Below, one piece after another: positions 52,818 to 62,465 of a stretch of DNA of 64,000 bases. This DNA is from Opitutia bacterium. Its GTDB lineage: Bacteria > Verrucomicrobiota > Verrucomicrobiia > Opitutales > Opitutaceae. The stretch covers positions 24,432-88,431 of the forward strand of contig CANJIU010000030.1 of the NCBI GenBank assembly GCA_947474365.1, written 5' to 3'. The position numbers and the translations under genes were made by a program. The notes under the pieces were generated by a model, which searched no databases, was not told the DNA's origin, and saw only the letters and a program-made list of their open reading frames with translations. Every line of letters begins with the position of its first letter. Positions within the stretch are counted from its first letter, which is position 1.

Positions 52818-55800
52818 TCCGGGAGCGGCTGAAGCTCCGCCTGGATGAGGCGGGCGGCGCGGCGGCGCTGGTCCGGGGCGGGCAGCGGAAAGTCGTCGCC
52901 CGCGGTGAGGGAGAAGGTCTGCAGGCGGGTCGAGGCCGGGACCGGGAGTTGGAACGTGGAGTACTCCCCGGGGGGAAGGTCCAGGTCCTGCGACGGACCG
53001 CCGTTCGACAGCGCGGTCGTGAGTTTGCCCCGGTTCTTTCCGCCCCAGTCTGGGTATTCAATTTTCAACGTCAGCACACGTTTGCCGCCGGCGGGGAGGG
53101 TGATGAGCGCGCGGCGTTCGAGCCAGCCGTCCTGGTCGATGCCGGTCGCGGCCAGCCGGGCGCGGCCCGGGACGCCGAAGTCGAAGGTATGGGTGGGCAG
53201 CGCGGGCAGCACCTCCAGCAACTCGAGTTTTCCCCCGGCGGGGCGGGCATCGCCATCGGGCAGGACGGTGATCGCGGTGAACCGCAGCGAGAGCCGGGTG
53301 AGGTCGGCGGCGGCCGGCACCGGGAGCAGCCAGTCGAATTCGCCGGTCACGGCGGGCAGGTCGAATTCGTGGCCGCCCAGCGTGGCTTTGAGCCGGCCGC
53401 CGCCGGCGGTGGCGCCGGGCAGTTGCGGCACGTAGCCGCGCACCCGGATGATGCCGGAGGCGGGGCTGCCGCCCAAGATGAATTCACTTTCTGGAGACAG
53501 CCAGCCGTCCTCGTAGATGCCGGAGAACTCGAGGCCGCGGGCGAAGAGGAGATCGTTGGGGAAGCTGGCGAGTCGGGCGGGGCGGGCGAGGGCGGCGACC
53601 TGCGCCGCCGAGAGCGCGGAGATGTCGCGGCCGTAGGCGACGAGCTTGCGGGAATCGAGCGGCACCATCGTGTTGTAGAGGGACTGGAGCCCCTTGCGCT
53701 CGAACGGAAACTGCACCGGCGTCTCGTTCAGATCGATGCCGATGTAGGCCGCGCCGTCGCGGTAGACGGGGCGGATGGGGCCGACGATGCGGTTGACGGC
53801 GCCGTTGCCGGGGAAGGCCAGCGGGACGTCCTTTTCGCCGAGCAGACGCGAGCCCGGCGACCACGCGGTGTGGCCGCGCCCCATGAAGGTTTTCGAGGCG
53901 GAGATGCGCAGGTAGATTTCCTCGTCGGGCTGCTCGACGCGCAGCATGAGAAAGCGACCGAGACCGGTGATGTCCTGTCGCGTGGTGTAGGGATCCGCCT
54001 CCTGCTGGTAGATCGCGATGCGGTTGCGGTCGCCGAGGTAGTAGTGATTGCCGCGGCCCGTGTGCATGAACACGAGGTGATTGCGGGCGGCGGCGGCGGG
54101 GAGTTCCCGGAAGTACGCCTTGGGCTGCGCGTCCGCGGGGACGCGGAGCTTGTTGAACAGGCCGAGCGGCTCGTCGAGCAGGAGGTAGGCGTCGGTCTTG
54201 TTTCCGCGGCCATAGTCGAGGGCCGGGGCACGAAACGAGGTGCCGAAGAGCGAATGCGTGCGCTCGGTGGCGTCGTCGCGCGCCGCGAGCATGTCGCGGG
54301 TGCGCATGAGATCGGCGAAACGCGGATGCAGGCTGACGAGGGTGTTGCCGAGCCGCTCGAATTCGATCGGCGCGATTTGCTGGTAGTAGTCGCGGGAGAG
54401 GAAACGTAGATCAGTGCCGCGGAACTCGAACGCCGCGACCTTGGCGGCGACGAGGTTGTTGATGTCGCAGAGGAGTCGGGTGTTCGGCGGGGTCGCGGGC
54501 GGAGTGGTGCCGAGGATGGAGGCGAGTTTGGCCTCGGTGATGCCGCCGGCCTTTTCGCCCTGGGAAACGCGGGTGTAGTAGAGTGCGGTGGGCGCGCAGC
54601 AGAGGCCGGCGAGGAGGACGCCGAGCGGGGCGGTGAGCCGTGGCCGGGGCAGTTTCAGCAGGGCGCAGGCGAGGGCGGCCGCCAGCGCCGGCTGCAGGAA
54701 CATCGCGATCTTGTAGAGTCCGAAATCGTTGCCGGACCGCATGAGCTTCAGCGCGAGGACGACTTGGATGACGCACATCACGGCGATTGGCGCCGCGCGG
54801 AGCGACTCGCGGCACGCGAAAATCAGCGCGGTGACGAGGGCGCCCAGGCCGGCGATGATCGTCAGTGACGTGACGGGCTCGGCGAAATTGACCGAAAGCG
54901 GCATCAGGCCAAACAGGTTGGCCAGTCCGGTCGGGATCATGAAATAGGGGAACAGCGACAGCGAGAGGTCGACGGCCCGGAAACCGGAGCCCATCTGCAG
55001 CATGATGGTGAAGACGTACGCGAGGACGTTGTACCGCAGCAGCACGATGACGCCGAGAATGCCGTAGATGACGAGGCTGACCCGCATGGCGGGGAAGGAG
55101 CGGTGGCGGATCGCATCGATGCCGGCGACGACGACGGTTGTGAGGACGGCGAAGGCGGTGACCTCCGGATAAAAGATCGCCAGCGCGGCGCCGACGATGG
55201 AGAGCACGAGGACGTGAGGCACGAGCCGGCGGCGCCGATCGGGCAGGCGCGTGGTGAGGATGGCGGTGGCGGCGAGCAGGAGGCCGAGTCCGCCGACCTG
55301 GGCGATCAGCTGATAGAGCGTGCCCAGCATGAAGAGCGGGCTCACCGCGAGCAGGGCCGTGGCAATCACGGCGCGTCGCCGCCAGCGGCCGAGATGGAGG
55401 ACGAGCGCACCGGCGGACGAGAGTTGAATCAATCCGAGGCCGACGATGACCGGCATGAAGATGCCGAGGGACTTCACGCCCGTGAGCGCCGACACCCACG
55501 CGAGGGTGATTTCGCTGCCGAAGCGCATCAGGCCCGGCACGTGCATGAACCAGTAATATTGCGCGACGTCGGTGCCCGCGAGTTCGTCCAACGTTGGCAC
55601 GCGCCAGAAGCCGAAGTCCTTGAACCGTTCGGCTGCGAGGCAGTAGTTGACGTAGTCGTCGTTGACGTAGCTCAGCCAGCCGAAGTTGAACCGGAACATC
55701 GGCCACCCCGTCCAGAGCAGGGAAAAGACAACCGCCGCCAAGAAGGGCAGGAGGGCGCGAACGGGTACGGCGGGGCGGCGCCAGAAGAAGACCGCCGCCG

Positions 55801-56023
55801 AACCGAGCCCTAGGACCGCGGTCAACGGCCACGCAAACGCCCGGATCGGGAGCCCGGCCTGATTGAGCACCATGACGATAAGCACCACGACCGACAGTCC
55901 TGTCGCCGGTGCCAGCAGCCAACTGCGGAGCACGCCACCGTGCCACCGGCAAAGGGCAAGCGCCGCCCGGCCGACAACGGCCACGAACAGAAAAAAGGCG
56001 AAGGAAAGCGCGAGGGCCGGCAT
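52814..56023 (-). CDS. Large multi-membrane protein with long extracytoplasmic C-terminal region
   Basis: 1069 residues. About fourteen helices fill residues 1-480. The first long loop has WLSYVNDDYVNYCLAAERF, whose NDDYVNY recalls the acidic loop of GT-C enzymes. The rest, about 490-1069, is soluble and extracytoplasmic. It holds a region seen in few proteins I know, with YYLGDRNRIAIYQQEADPY and WSPGSRLLGEKD, and then two beta-rich stretches (about 840-950 and 950-1060). No family is recognised. A glycosyltransferase or a polymerase-like role would fit the locus, but nothing in the sequence proves it. Confidence 0.75.
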   Translation of the reverse strand: MPALALSFAFFLFVAVVGRAALALCRWHGGVLRSWLLAPATGLSVVVLIVMVLNQAGLPIRAFAWPLTAVLGLGSAAVFFWRRPAVPVRALLPFLAAVVFSLLWTGWPMFRFNFGWLSYVNDDYVNYCLAAERFKDFGFWRVPTLDELAGTDVAQYYWFMHVPGLMRFGSEITLAWVSALTGVKSLGIFMPVIVGLGLIQLSSAGALVLHLGRWRRRAVIATALLAVSPLFMLGTLYQLIAQVGGLGLLLAATAILTTRLPDRRRRLVPHVLVLSIVGAALAIFYPEVTAFAVLTTVVVAGIDAIRHRSFPAMRVSLVIYGILGVIVLLRYNVLAYVFTIMLQMGSGFRAVDLSLSLFPYFMIPTGLANLFGLMPLSVNFAEPVTSLTIIAGLGALVTALIFACRESLRAAPIAVMCVIQVVLALKLMRSGNDFGLYKIAMFLQPALAAALACALLKLPRPRLTAPLGVLLAGLCCAPTALYYTRVSQGEKAGGITEAKLASILGTTPPATPPNTRLLCDINNLVAAKVAAFEFRGTDLRFLSRDYYQQIAPIEFERLGNTLVSLHPRFADLMRTRDMLAARDDATERTHSLFGTSFRAPALDYGRGNKTDAYLLLDEPLGLFNKLRVPADAQPKAYFRELPAAAARNHLVFMHTGRGNHYYLGDRNRIAIYQQEADPYTTRQDITGLGRFLMLRVEQPDEEIYLRISASKTFMGRGHTAWSPGSRLLGEKDVPLAFPGNGAVNRIVGPIRPVYRDGAAYIGIDLNETPVQFPFERKGLQSLYNTMVPLDSRKLVAYGRDISALSAAQVAALARPARLASFPNDLLFARGLEFSGIYEDGWLSPESEFILGGSPASGIIRVRGYVPQLPGATAGGGRLKATLGGHEFDLPAVTGEFDWLLPVPAAADLTRLSLRFTAITVLPDGDARPAGGKLELLEVLPALPTHTFDFGVPGRARLAATGIDQDGWLERRALITLPAGGKRVLTLKIEYPDWGGKNRGKLTTALSNGGPSQDLDLPPGEYSTFQLPVPASTRLQTFSLTAGDDFPLPAPDQRRRAARLIQAELQPLPE

Positions 56024-56045
56024 GAACCGCTCTGCCTATGACATC

Positions 56046-57092
56046 TCAGCGCCCATGCGCAACAGCGGACCGCACAAACGCCCCGCAGGCGGCATAGGCC
56101 AGTTCGGCCTGCGCCCGGGGTGGAGAGGCCGGAGTGAGGAAATTCAGAATACGGGTGACGGTGGGGGAGTCGGCGTCGGTGGCGAGCAGGGGGGCGTGAA
56201 TTTCTCGCGCCGCGGCGCGGAGTTTTTCGTTGGTGGAGAGAACGACGACCTTTGAACCCGCCCAGGCGCCGGCGAGCGCGGTGTGGTAGCGGGCGGTGAC
56301 GAGCCACTCTCCGCTCGGCCAGCGGTCGATGACGGACGTGAGCGGCGTTCCCGGATGTTCGGGCAATTCCAGCCGCCAACGCGCCTGATCGGCGGTGGGC
56401 AGCGCGGCAAACAGGGCGCGTTCGGCCCCGGGTAGGTCGCGTGCCTCCTGGGCGAGCCACACGCGGTCCGTGGCGGGCAGTTCATCGAGGGCACGCAGGC
56501 AGGAAGTCTGCCCCGGCCAGGCGCCATAGTCGAAGTTCGCCACGAGGGTCAGGCGGCCGGGGGCGGCGTGGGGCGGCGGAGAGGCGCGGAAGAACAGATG
56601 CGCGAAATCGGCCGCGGCTTCGACGGGCGGAGGCGAGGGCAGCGCGGCGAGACGCTCGGCCGAGGCCGCATCGCGCGTCCAGATTCCCGCGGCGCGACTG
56701 CACAGGTGCCGCACCTCGGGAAGGGTGAGTTCGGACGTGGTCTGCACCCCCACGCCGAGAAAGAACATCGGCTTGTGGCTCCGTTCGCAAAGGGCCGCCT
56801 CGGCGACGAGGTGATCGACAAACCAGCGGGAGAGGGCGCTTTGAAATGGCGAGCCGCCGAGCCCGAGCCACACGTCGGCCTCGGCGACGGCCCGGGCGCG
56901 GGTCGCATCGTCGTAGGGGAGCCAGGTAATCTCGGAAAACCGTCTTTGGAGCGGGGCCAGCGTGAACGGCACGCAGCACGTGAAGGTCGCCCGCGGGGCG
57001 AGCGTGCGCATGGCCGACAGAAAGCCGGCGAGCATAAAGTCGTCGCCCAGGTTACCCGCGCCGTAAAAATGGTGGCCGAGATGGATCCGCAC
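56046..57092 (-). CDS. Polysaccharide pyruvyl transferase family protein
   Basis: 348 residues from a GTG at 57092 (MRIHLGHHFYGAGNLGDD). GAGNLGDDFMLAGFLSAM is the N-terminal signature of the WcaK/CsaB family, and the C-terminal half has WLVTARYHTALAGAWAGSKV, the conserved R.H segment. Family members add ketal pyruvate to exopolysaccharide or cell-wall sugars, usually from phosphoenolpyruvate; some serve other transfers. It lies 23 bases before the membrane protein downstream and 10 after the porin upstream. It would add a negatively charged group to the glycan if canonical. Confidence 0.88.
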   Translation of the reverse strand: MRIHLGHHFYGAGNLGDDFMLAGFLSAMRTLAPRATFTCCVPFTLAPLQRRFSEITWLPYDDATRARAVAEADVWLGLGGSPFQSALSRWFVDHLVAEAALCERSHKPMFFLGVGVQTTSELTLPEVRHLCSRAAGIWTRDAASAERLAALPSPPPVEAAADFAHLFFRASPPPHAAPGRLTLVANFDYGAWPGQTSCLRALDELPATDRVWLAQEARDLPGAERALFAALPTADQARWRLELPEHPGTPLTSVIDRWPSGEWLVTARYHTALAGAWAGSKVVVLSTNEKLRAAAREIHAPLLATDADSPTVTRILNFLTPASPPRAQAELAYAACGAFVRSAVAHGR

Positions 57093-57101
57093 TTTCGGGC
57101 A

Positions 57102-58772
57102 TCAGAAGGAAAGGGTCCCTTTGACGTGGACCCGATGGTGAGACTCGCCGGCGATCTCCACCCGTTCAAGTTGCTGGGCAACGTCGACCGACGCCGACAA
57201 GCGGTTGCCCATCCCGACCCGCAGGCCGACGCCGCAGCTGGAAAGGTAGGCGGACTTCAACTGGCCGCCCAAGGGAACCTTGTAGACGGTGCGGCCATAG
57301 TCCCAGAACAAGACTCCGGCAGCTTCCAGTTTCGGCAGGCGTTTGCCCATTGAGAGGCCGCCAATGCGGCGCTGCAATTCGTGGCTGGCCATGTAGCCGT
57401 GGTCGCCGGAGAGAATGCGTTCCTTGTAGCCCCGGACGGTGCTGGCTCCACCAACGGAAAACTGTTCGCCGGCGAGAAGATTTCCGCTGGCGAGCTGCCC
57501 GACGAGACGGAGATTGGAAACGAGGTTGTTGGCGAGGACCGTGCTGCGCTGCAGGAGGAGATTGCCGTGGGCAAATACCGGGTTCGAGCCGATCCGGTTT
57601 TCCTGGTAGATGCGCGTGCCGCTGCGGGAGTTCAGTTTGCCCGGGCTGCCGGTCACGGAGGCGTTGATGATCCACTTCCCGCGGGAGTCGTCCCGGATCC
57701 CGGCGGCACTCAGCGTGCCGATGAAACTGTCGGTAATTGCGCCGATCACCGGGGTGCCGGAGAATTCCAGATTGTTGTCGGTTTCGCGAAAACCGGCGTT
57801 GGCCGAAAGCTCACCCTGCCAGCGGGTCAGCTTGAACGGTATGATGTACTTGAAATCCGCGGAGACGCTCTTGCCCTTTTGCGTGAAGAAGCCGTCGAGA
57901 AACGTCGTGGCGACGTTGACGAAACTGGCGGAGGCCTGGATGATGTGTCGCCAGCTCAGCGGGGCCTGATAGACGACGGAGTGGGCCTTGAAGACCTTGG
58001 GTTCGCGCGTAGTGATGAATTGATAGGTCAGCTGGTGGTCGCGCCCGAACATGTTGCCGTACGTAAGTGCGGCGGAGTAGCGATCGATCCCGAGGATTTC
58101 GTTGCCGGTGTTGTCGTAGCCCGCGACGAATCGGAGGGGCAATTGCTCTTCGACACCAACGATGACATCGAATTCCCCGGTGTTGGGCACGGGATCGAGG
58201 TGGACCTTCACCTGGCGGAACGGGTTCGTGTTGTTGGCCCAGGCGATGGAGCGCTCGAGTTCGGAGAGTCGGATGATGTCGCCCTTGATGATGCCGAGCC
58301 GGGTTTGCAGCATCGACTCGCTGAACCAGTAATTGCCGGTGGCCTTGAATGCCCGGAGCTTCCCGAGGGTCACGACCAGGCGCAACGTGCCGTCGCGGAT
58401 GTTTTGCTCCGGGATCACGATGTCGGCCAGGGGAAAGTCGCTCTGGCGAATGTAAATCGCCACAACCTGGACGATGTCGCGGAGGAACAGCGGGTCGATG
58501 GCCCGGCCCTTGCCCATAATCAGCCGTGAGCTGAGTTCCTCACGGTTGATGGCTTTGAGTCCGCCAGTGAGGATGATGAAATTGTCATCCGCAGGAACCG
58601 GTTCCTTGGCGGCCTCGGCGGTCTCGACCAGCACGATTCGTTGGAGCGGGTGCTTTTCTGCCAGCTGGGCCGGCTCGCCGGCCGCCGGTGTCGGCTCGGC
58701 CGCGAATGCGGACGCCAGCCCGGCCAGGAGCAGCAGCACAGTCCATGAGAAGAATTTTTTCCTGATAGTCAT
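57102..58772 (-). CDS. Two-partner-secretion type outer-membrane transporter (ShlB/FhaC/HecB family)
   Basis: 556 residues from the ATG at 58772; the frame is open to 58877 with other possible starts, but MTIRKKFFSWTVLLLLAG is a good signal peptide (cleavage near 24). A POTRA-containing region (about 50-215; KAFKATGNYW-like linker LRAFKATGNYWF, FRQVKVHLDP) precedes a 16-strand barrel region starting at YDNTGNEILGIDRY. STVRGYKE with VRGY at 446-449 is the conserved loop of Omp85/TpsB porins. TpsB proteins secrete a TpsA exoprotein across the outer membrane. No TpsA gene is in the window. It may secrete something encoded elsewhere or serve the glycan locus in another way. Confidence 0.88.
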   Translation of the reverse strand: MTIRKKFFSWTVLLLLAGLASAFAAEPTPAAGEPAQLAEKHPLQRIVLVETAEAAKEPVPADDNFIILTGGLKAINREELSSRLIMGKGRAIDPLFLRDIVQVVAIYIRQSDFPLADIVIPEQNIRDGTLRLVVTLGKLRAFKATGNYWFSESMLQTRLGIIKGDIIRLSELERSIAWANNTNPFRQVKVHLDPVPNTGEFDVIVGVEEQLPLRFVAGYDNTGNEILGIDRYSAALTYGNMFGRDHQLTYQFITTREPKVFKAHSVVYQAPLSWRHIIQASASFVNVATTFLDGFFTQKGKSVSADFKYIIPFKLTRWQGELSANAGFRETDNNLEFSGTPVIGAITDSFIGTLSAAGIRDDSRGKWIINASVTGSPGKLNSRSGTRIYQENRIGSNPVFAHGNLLLQRSTVLANNLVSNLRLVGQLASGNLLAGEQFSVGGASTVRGYKERILSGDHGYMASHELQRRIGGLSMGKRLPKLEAAGVLFWDYGRTVYKVPLGGQLKSAYLSSCGVGLRVGMGNRLSASVDVAQQLERVEIAGESHHRVHVKGTLSF

Positions 58773-58929
58773 CGATCCGAACCGAGACCACATAGGGCGG
58801 CGATTGTTCTTAGCAATTGAAGAATGTTGGCAGCGGCGGAATGGGGAACGCGGGCGGACGGACCGCAACGGGTTCACTTGGAACGCCGATACTTACCGGA
58901 CGCGCGTTCTTCAGCCCGCGCGCCAGTCC

Positions 58930-61536
58930 CTACCTCCGGATGGGTTTTCCGGTACGCAGAACCTCGATGTTTTGCTCCGAGGACTGGAAGGCATCCCGCG
59001 CTCCCTGTACCTGGGCGTTGGCGAGGGCGCGGTCGACGGCGACCATGGCCTCCGGGAAGCGCCCGTTTTCGGCCAGGGCCGCGGCCAGCGAGTTGAGGTA
59101 GGTGGGGGAGTTCGGATCGGCCTTGAGCGCCTCCTCGGCGAAGCGAAGCGCTTCCGCGCCGTTGCGGAGGGCGTCGATCGGGCTCGTGGCGAGAACCCAC
59201 GCCAGATAGCAGGCGGCGTCGGGATTGGGCTGATCGGCAAGGGCGCGGCGATAGATTTCGACCGCGAGACCATGCTGTTGCTGGCCGTAAAACATGCCGC
59301 CGGCTGACGTGAAAAGGGCGGGGCGTTCCGCGGCGGGAGCCAGGCTGATGCCTTTGAGCATGTGCTCCGCGGCCGGAATCCAATTGTGACGGCGCAGGAG
59401 AACCTCTCCCTTGCGCAACCACGGTTGATAAAATTGCGGATACTGCGCGATGAGGAGGTCGAAGGTTTTTTCGGCGTCGGCGAGCGTGTCGAGCGCCACC
59501 TGCGTCAGCGCCACATTGTAGAGCGCTTCCGGCAGCGTTTGCGCAAAGTTCACCTTGAACAGCATCACCGACTGGCTGATCGATTTGACGTCATCGGGCA
59601 TCTTGTACGGGATCATCTGCAGCCACTGGGGCACCACTTTGTCCGCGAACAAGCGCAGGCCAAAGCACTTCTTGACCTCCTCCGCCGTCGGGTTGGGGTG
59701 GAGCAGTTCGTAGTACGGCGCGATGAAGTTTTCTTCCGCGATAATCGCGATGTGCGTGACCTTGTTCTTGATGATCAACTTCGCGGCTTCCTCTTCGGAT
59801 CGGGCGCCAAAAATCGAAGCGGCGGCCTTCAGGCCTTCGGAGTTTTCCCAGTAAAGCGTGCCGAGCGTCTTGAAGCGTCCGTAGTAGCCGATGGCGGTCG
59901 ACGCGTTGGGGCTCGTGAGGAGGACGATCTCCCCGGTGGGCTGCGTGGCGCGAATCGCCGCCGCAATGTCACGATAAATGGCGGCAGTGGCATCCTTCGG
60001 CGATACCCGGCGGGCTTCCACATCCTTCGCCGAACTGGTGTAGCGCAAAATCCCGGTCGGAAGGTAAAACACCCCGACGAGAGCCAGGGCCGACAGCCAG
60101 CGCGCGGCGGGACGAAGTGAAATCGTCCAAACCGCCACCACCGTCATGGCGAGGCAGATTTGAACTCCGCTCGCGTTCAGCAGCCACCGCGATTGGGCCC
60201 AGCCCATCGCGTTGAAAAGAAAGGCGGCGGCCGTCGCGAACCAGAGAACCAGCGGGCTCTCGCGGCGGCGGTAGCTGAGTGTCGCGATCGCCGCGATAAG
60301 CGGAAGATTGTCGATCGCGATGATCTGAAACATCAGCTGGGCGTTGAATCCGCGCAGCGTGACCCAGAGCGGGAGAAATTCCTGGATGTAGCGGTTGTGC
60401 AGGTTCGACATGAACGGGTCGAACACGATGAAGACCTTCGACCCGCCGATCAGCAGGGTCAAGGGACCCGCCAAAACCACGGCGACCGGCCAAATCAGGG
60501 AACGGAGGTTTGCCCAGCGGGACTCTTTGGCGCCCAGCCAGCGGTCGGAAATCTGCGCAATCAACTCCCCGCCCCCGAGCCAGGCGATCGCATGCAGCGG
60601 ATGGTTGGCCTCAAGTCGCATCCCAAGGTGGGTCGGGAAATATTCGAGCAGATAAAAGAAGAGGCTGAAACCGGCGCCAACCTGACCCCACAGCCGCCAG
60701 ACACCGGGATCGAACTGGGCGCCCTGACGCAGGGCGGTCCGGCCCTGAAGTAAGACCACGAGGAGCCCGGACAATCCCACCAGCGCGATGGGAGGGATGA
60801 CCGACGCGGCGCTGACCCAAAGTCCGCAGGCCCCGCTGATGGCGGAAAAGATGGCGGACTTTCGCGCCACTTCCGGTGAGACGGGAAGCAGCGGCAACCC
60901 GTGCTCCGTGCGCTCCTGCCACCATCCGCCTCCCATGCAAAGCGCGCCGAGCATCATGGCGAAAACGGAAATGGTCAGCAGGCCATGGTGGTCCACATAC
61001 GTGGGAAAAAAACCTTCGAACATCCGGTCGGTGCACACCGTCGCGACGACCACGATGATTCCGGCCATCAGACCGGCGCGTTGCGTTGCCCAGGCGGAAA
61101 TAACGATAATCAGGCACAGGAGGGCGAAGGGATTCAGCCACACCGTGGCCCGTTCGATCGCGTTCGGGAGTGGCTGTCCGGTGAAAAGTTGGTTGACCTT
61201 GCCGGCACCGACAATCGCCCAGGCCCAGGCCGAGTTCCAATGGACTTCGCGCCCGTTCGGGGCGTTGTCGATGGTGGTGAAGCGCAGCTGCGGGCCATTG
61301 CCCTCCGTCAGCGAGATGGCGTGTCGCACCCACGTCAGGGCGTCGGCGGCAAAAACGGGGTACACTTGGCTGAGCGGTGTCGGCGGAACGGTTCCGTTGC
61401 GCGAGCCGAGTTTGCCAGCGATGTCGAGATAGTCCCGCACGACGCGGGCCTGCATAAACAGCGCCGCCGCCGCCAGCGTCCAAACGATGACTAACACCAG
61501 CCATCGGGTGCGATAGCTTTCTTGGCTGAATTGCAT
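58930..61536 (-). CDS. STT3-like polytopic membrane protein with C-terminal TPR repeats
   Basis: 868 residues. An N-terminal helix is followed by a loop with PVFAADALTWVRHAISL and GREVHWNSAWAWAI. About a dozen helices follow, with TYVDHHGLLTISVF at 179-192, resembling the HH-containing loop of STT3/AglB-type oligosaccharyltransferases. Residues about 500-660 form an extracytoplasmic domain, and 660-860 are TPR-like repeats (VALDTLADAEKTFDLLI, GEVLLRRHNWIPAAEHML, LNSLAAALAENGRFPEAM). The gene is the first of the minus-strand series. Transfer of a lipid-linked glycan to protein is possible; assignment is tentative because canonical DxD and WWD motifs are not evident. Confidence 0.75.
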   Translation of the reverse strand: MQFSQESYRTRWLVLVIVWTLAAAALFMQARVVRDYLDIAGKLGSRNGTVPPTPLSQVYPVFAADALTWVRHAISLTEGNGPQLRFTTIDNAPNGREVHWNSAWAWAIVGAGKVNQLFTGQPLPNAIERATVWLNPFALLCLIIVISAWATQRAGLMAGIIVVVATVCTDRMFEGFFPTYVDHHGLLTISVFAMMLGALCMGGGWWQERTEHGLPLLPVSPEVARKSAIFSAISGACGLWVSAASVIPPIALVGLSGLLVVLLQGRTALRQGAQFDPGVWRLWGQVGAGFSLFFYLLEYFPTHLGMRLEANHPLHAIAWLGGGELIAQISDRWLGAKESRWANLRSLIWPVAVVLAGPLTLLIGGSKVFIVFDPFMSNLHNRYIQEFLPLWVTLRGFNAQLMFQIIAIDNLPLIAAIATLSYRRRESPLVLWFATAAAFLFNAMGWAQSRWLLNASGVQICLAMTVVAVWTISLRPAARWLSALALVGVFYLPTGILRYTSSAKDVEARRVSPKDATAAIYRDIAAAIRATQPTGEIVLLTSPNASTAIGYYGRFKTLGTLYWENSEGLKAAASIFGARSEEEAAKLIIKNKVTHIAIIAEENFIAPYYELLHPNPTAEEVKKCFGLRLFADKVVPQWLQMIPYKMPDDVKSISQSVMLFKVNFAQTLPEALYNVALTQVALDTLADAEKTFDLLIAQYPQFYQPWLRKGEVLLRRHNWIPAAEHMLKGISLAPAAERPALFTSAGGMFYGQQQHGLAVEIYRRALADQPNPDAACYLAWVLATSPIDALRNGAEALRFAEEALKADPNSPTYLNSLAAALAENGRFPEAMVAVDRALANAQVQGARDAFQSSEQNIEVLRTGKPIRR

Positions 61537-62054
61537 AAAAAGTGGGAGAGGGAAGTGCGCGCGCCCACCTCCGCTTACGGGACGGGCATCGGAGCGAGAG
61601 TGACCCTATTTGCGGCCTGAGTTCATGAATTGTGGTGTGCGCGGAATCGGGTTCTACATCGATTCACTGCAAGGGTTGCAGCAAAAAGGGGGGAGTTGCC
61701 GAGCGAAAAAGCGAAATCGGCCGGGAATCGGGATCAAAGAGGAGCGAAACCCAGCTGTCGCCGTGCGAAGGAAACCACGAATGGACCCAGCGCTGCGCAG
61801 TCGCAACACAAGCCGGAGGAGGAGTGCCCGCGGAGCACACCCGGAAAAACACGGAAGCAGCTTTTTCCGCTTTCCGTGGGCCCAGGGGCTTGGAGCAGGA
61901 TGCACGCAGCAGGATTACGTATCCAGGCATAGTATGAGGAATAGACACGGATGCACAGAGGAGAACCGGTCCGGGCGGTGGAAATTCGAAACGCCGCCGA
62001 ACGGTGAGCCTATCGGGTCGGCGCATGCGGGCACGGCTTGCTCTGGGCATCCGC

Positions 62055-62079
62055 GTTCATTCGTGTCGATTCGTGGTTC
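62055..62079. repeat. Dispersed intergenic repeat remnant
   Basis: GTTCATTCGTGTCGATTCG followed by TGGTTC is a sequence type I recall from intergenic DNA of several phyla. Related fragments in reverse orientation lie at 61771-61784 (AAACCACGAATGGA) and 61941-61961 (ATAGACACGGATGCACAGAG). They give spurious short frames and have no known function. Confidence 0.55.
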
Positions 62080-62124
62080 AGCTGAATGGATTCGGGCTAC
62101 GGCCGGCATCTCAAATTCTGGACC

Positions 62125-62186
62125 CTGGGGACGCGACGCCCCCGTCGCGTAGTTCGGACCACGCGACGGGAGCGTCGCGTCCCCAG
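62125..62186. repeat. Palindromic repeat with 26-base arms
   Basis: The arms 62125-62150 (begins CTGGGGACGCGACGCC) and 62161-62186 are inverted copies with one mismatch and a 10-base loop. The same sequence recurs at 63315-63375 and as a half at 63573-63614, so it is a dispersed GC-rich intergenic family. It could form a strong hairpin in DNA or RNA. Confidence 0.85.
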
Positions 62187-62465
62187 AAAACGTACGAATC
62201 GGTTCTAGCGTCTCTGCGCATCGCAGTCCGATGTCGTTGCGACGACCTACGCCAAAATGAGACGGAAAACGGGAGTCGTTTTGATCGGGAAAAACGATCC
62301 TACGCTTTGATCGTTTCAACGACTTCCGTCGCGCCTGGAACTGCGGACTTGTGCGACGCCGCCAATCACGTAAACTGCCTTGATGCAAACCTCTTCCACG
62401 CGCGATGAGCTTTACCGAGCCGCTGGCTCGGACTCCGCGTGGCCAGGCCGCTGAGTACGGCCTCC

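Noticed and set aside
61610..62152. 180-codon plus-strand frame upstream of the gene at 62607
   Set aside because: It runs through repeat remnants and half a palindrome; no ribosome-binding site or domain.
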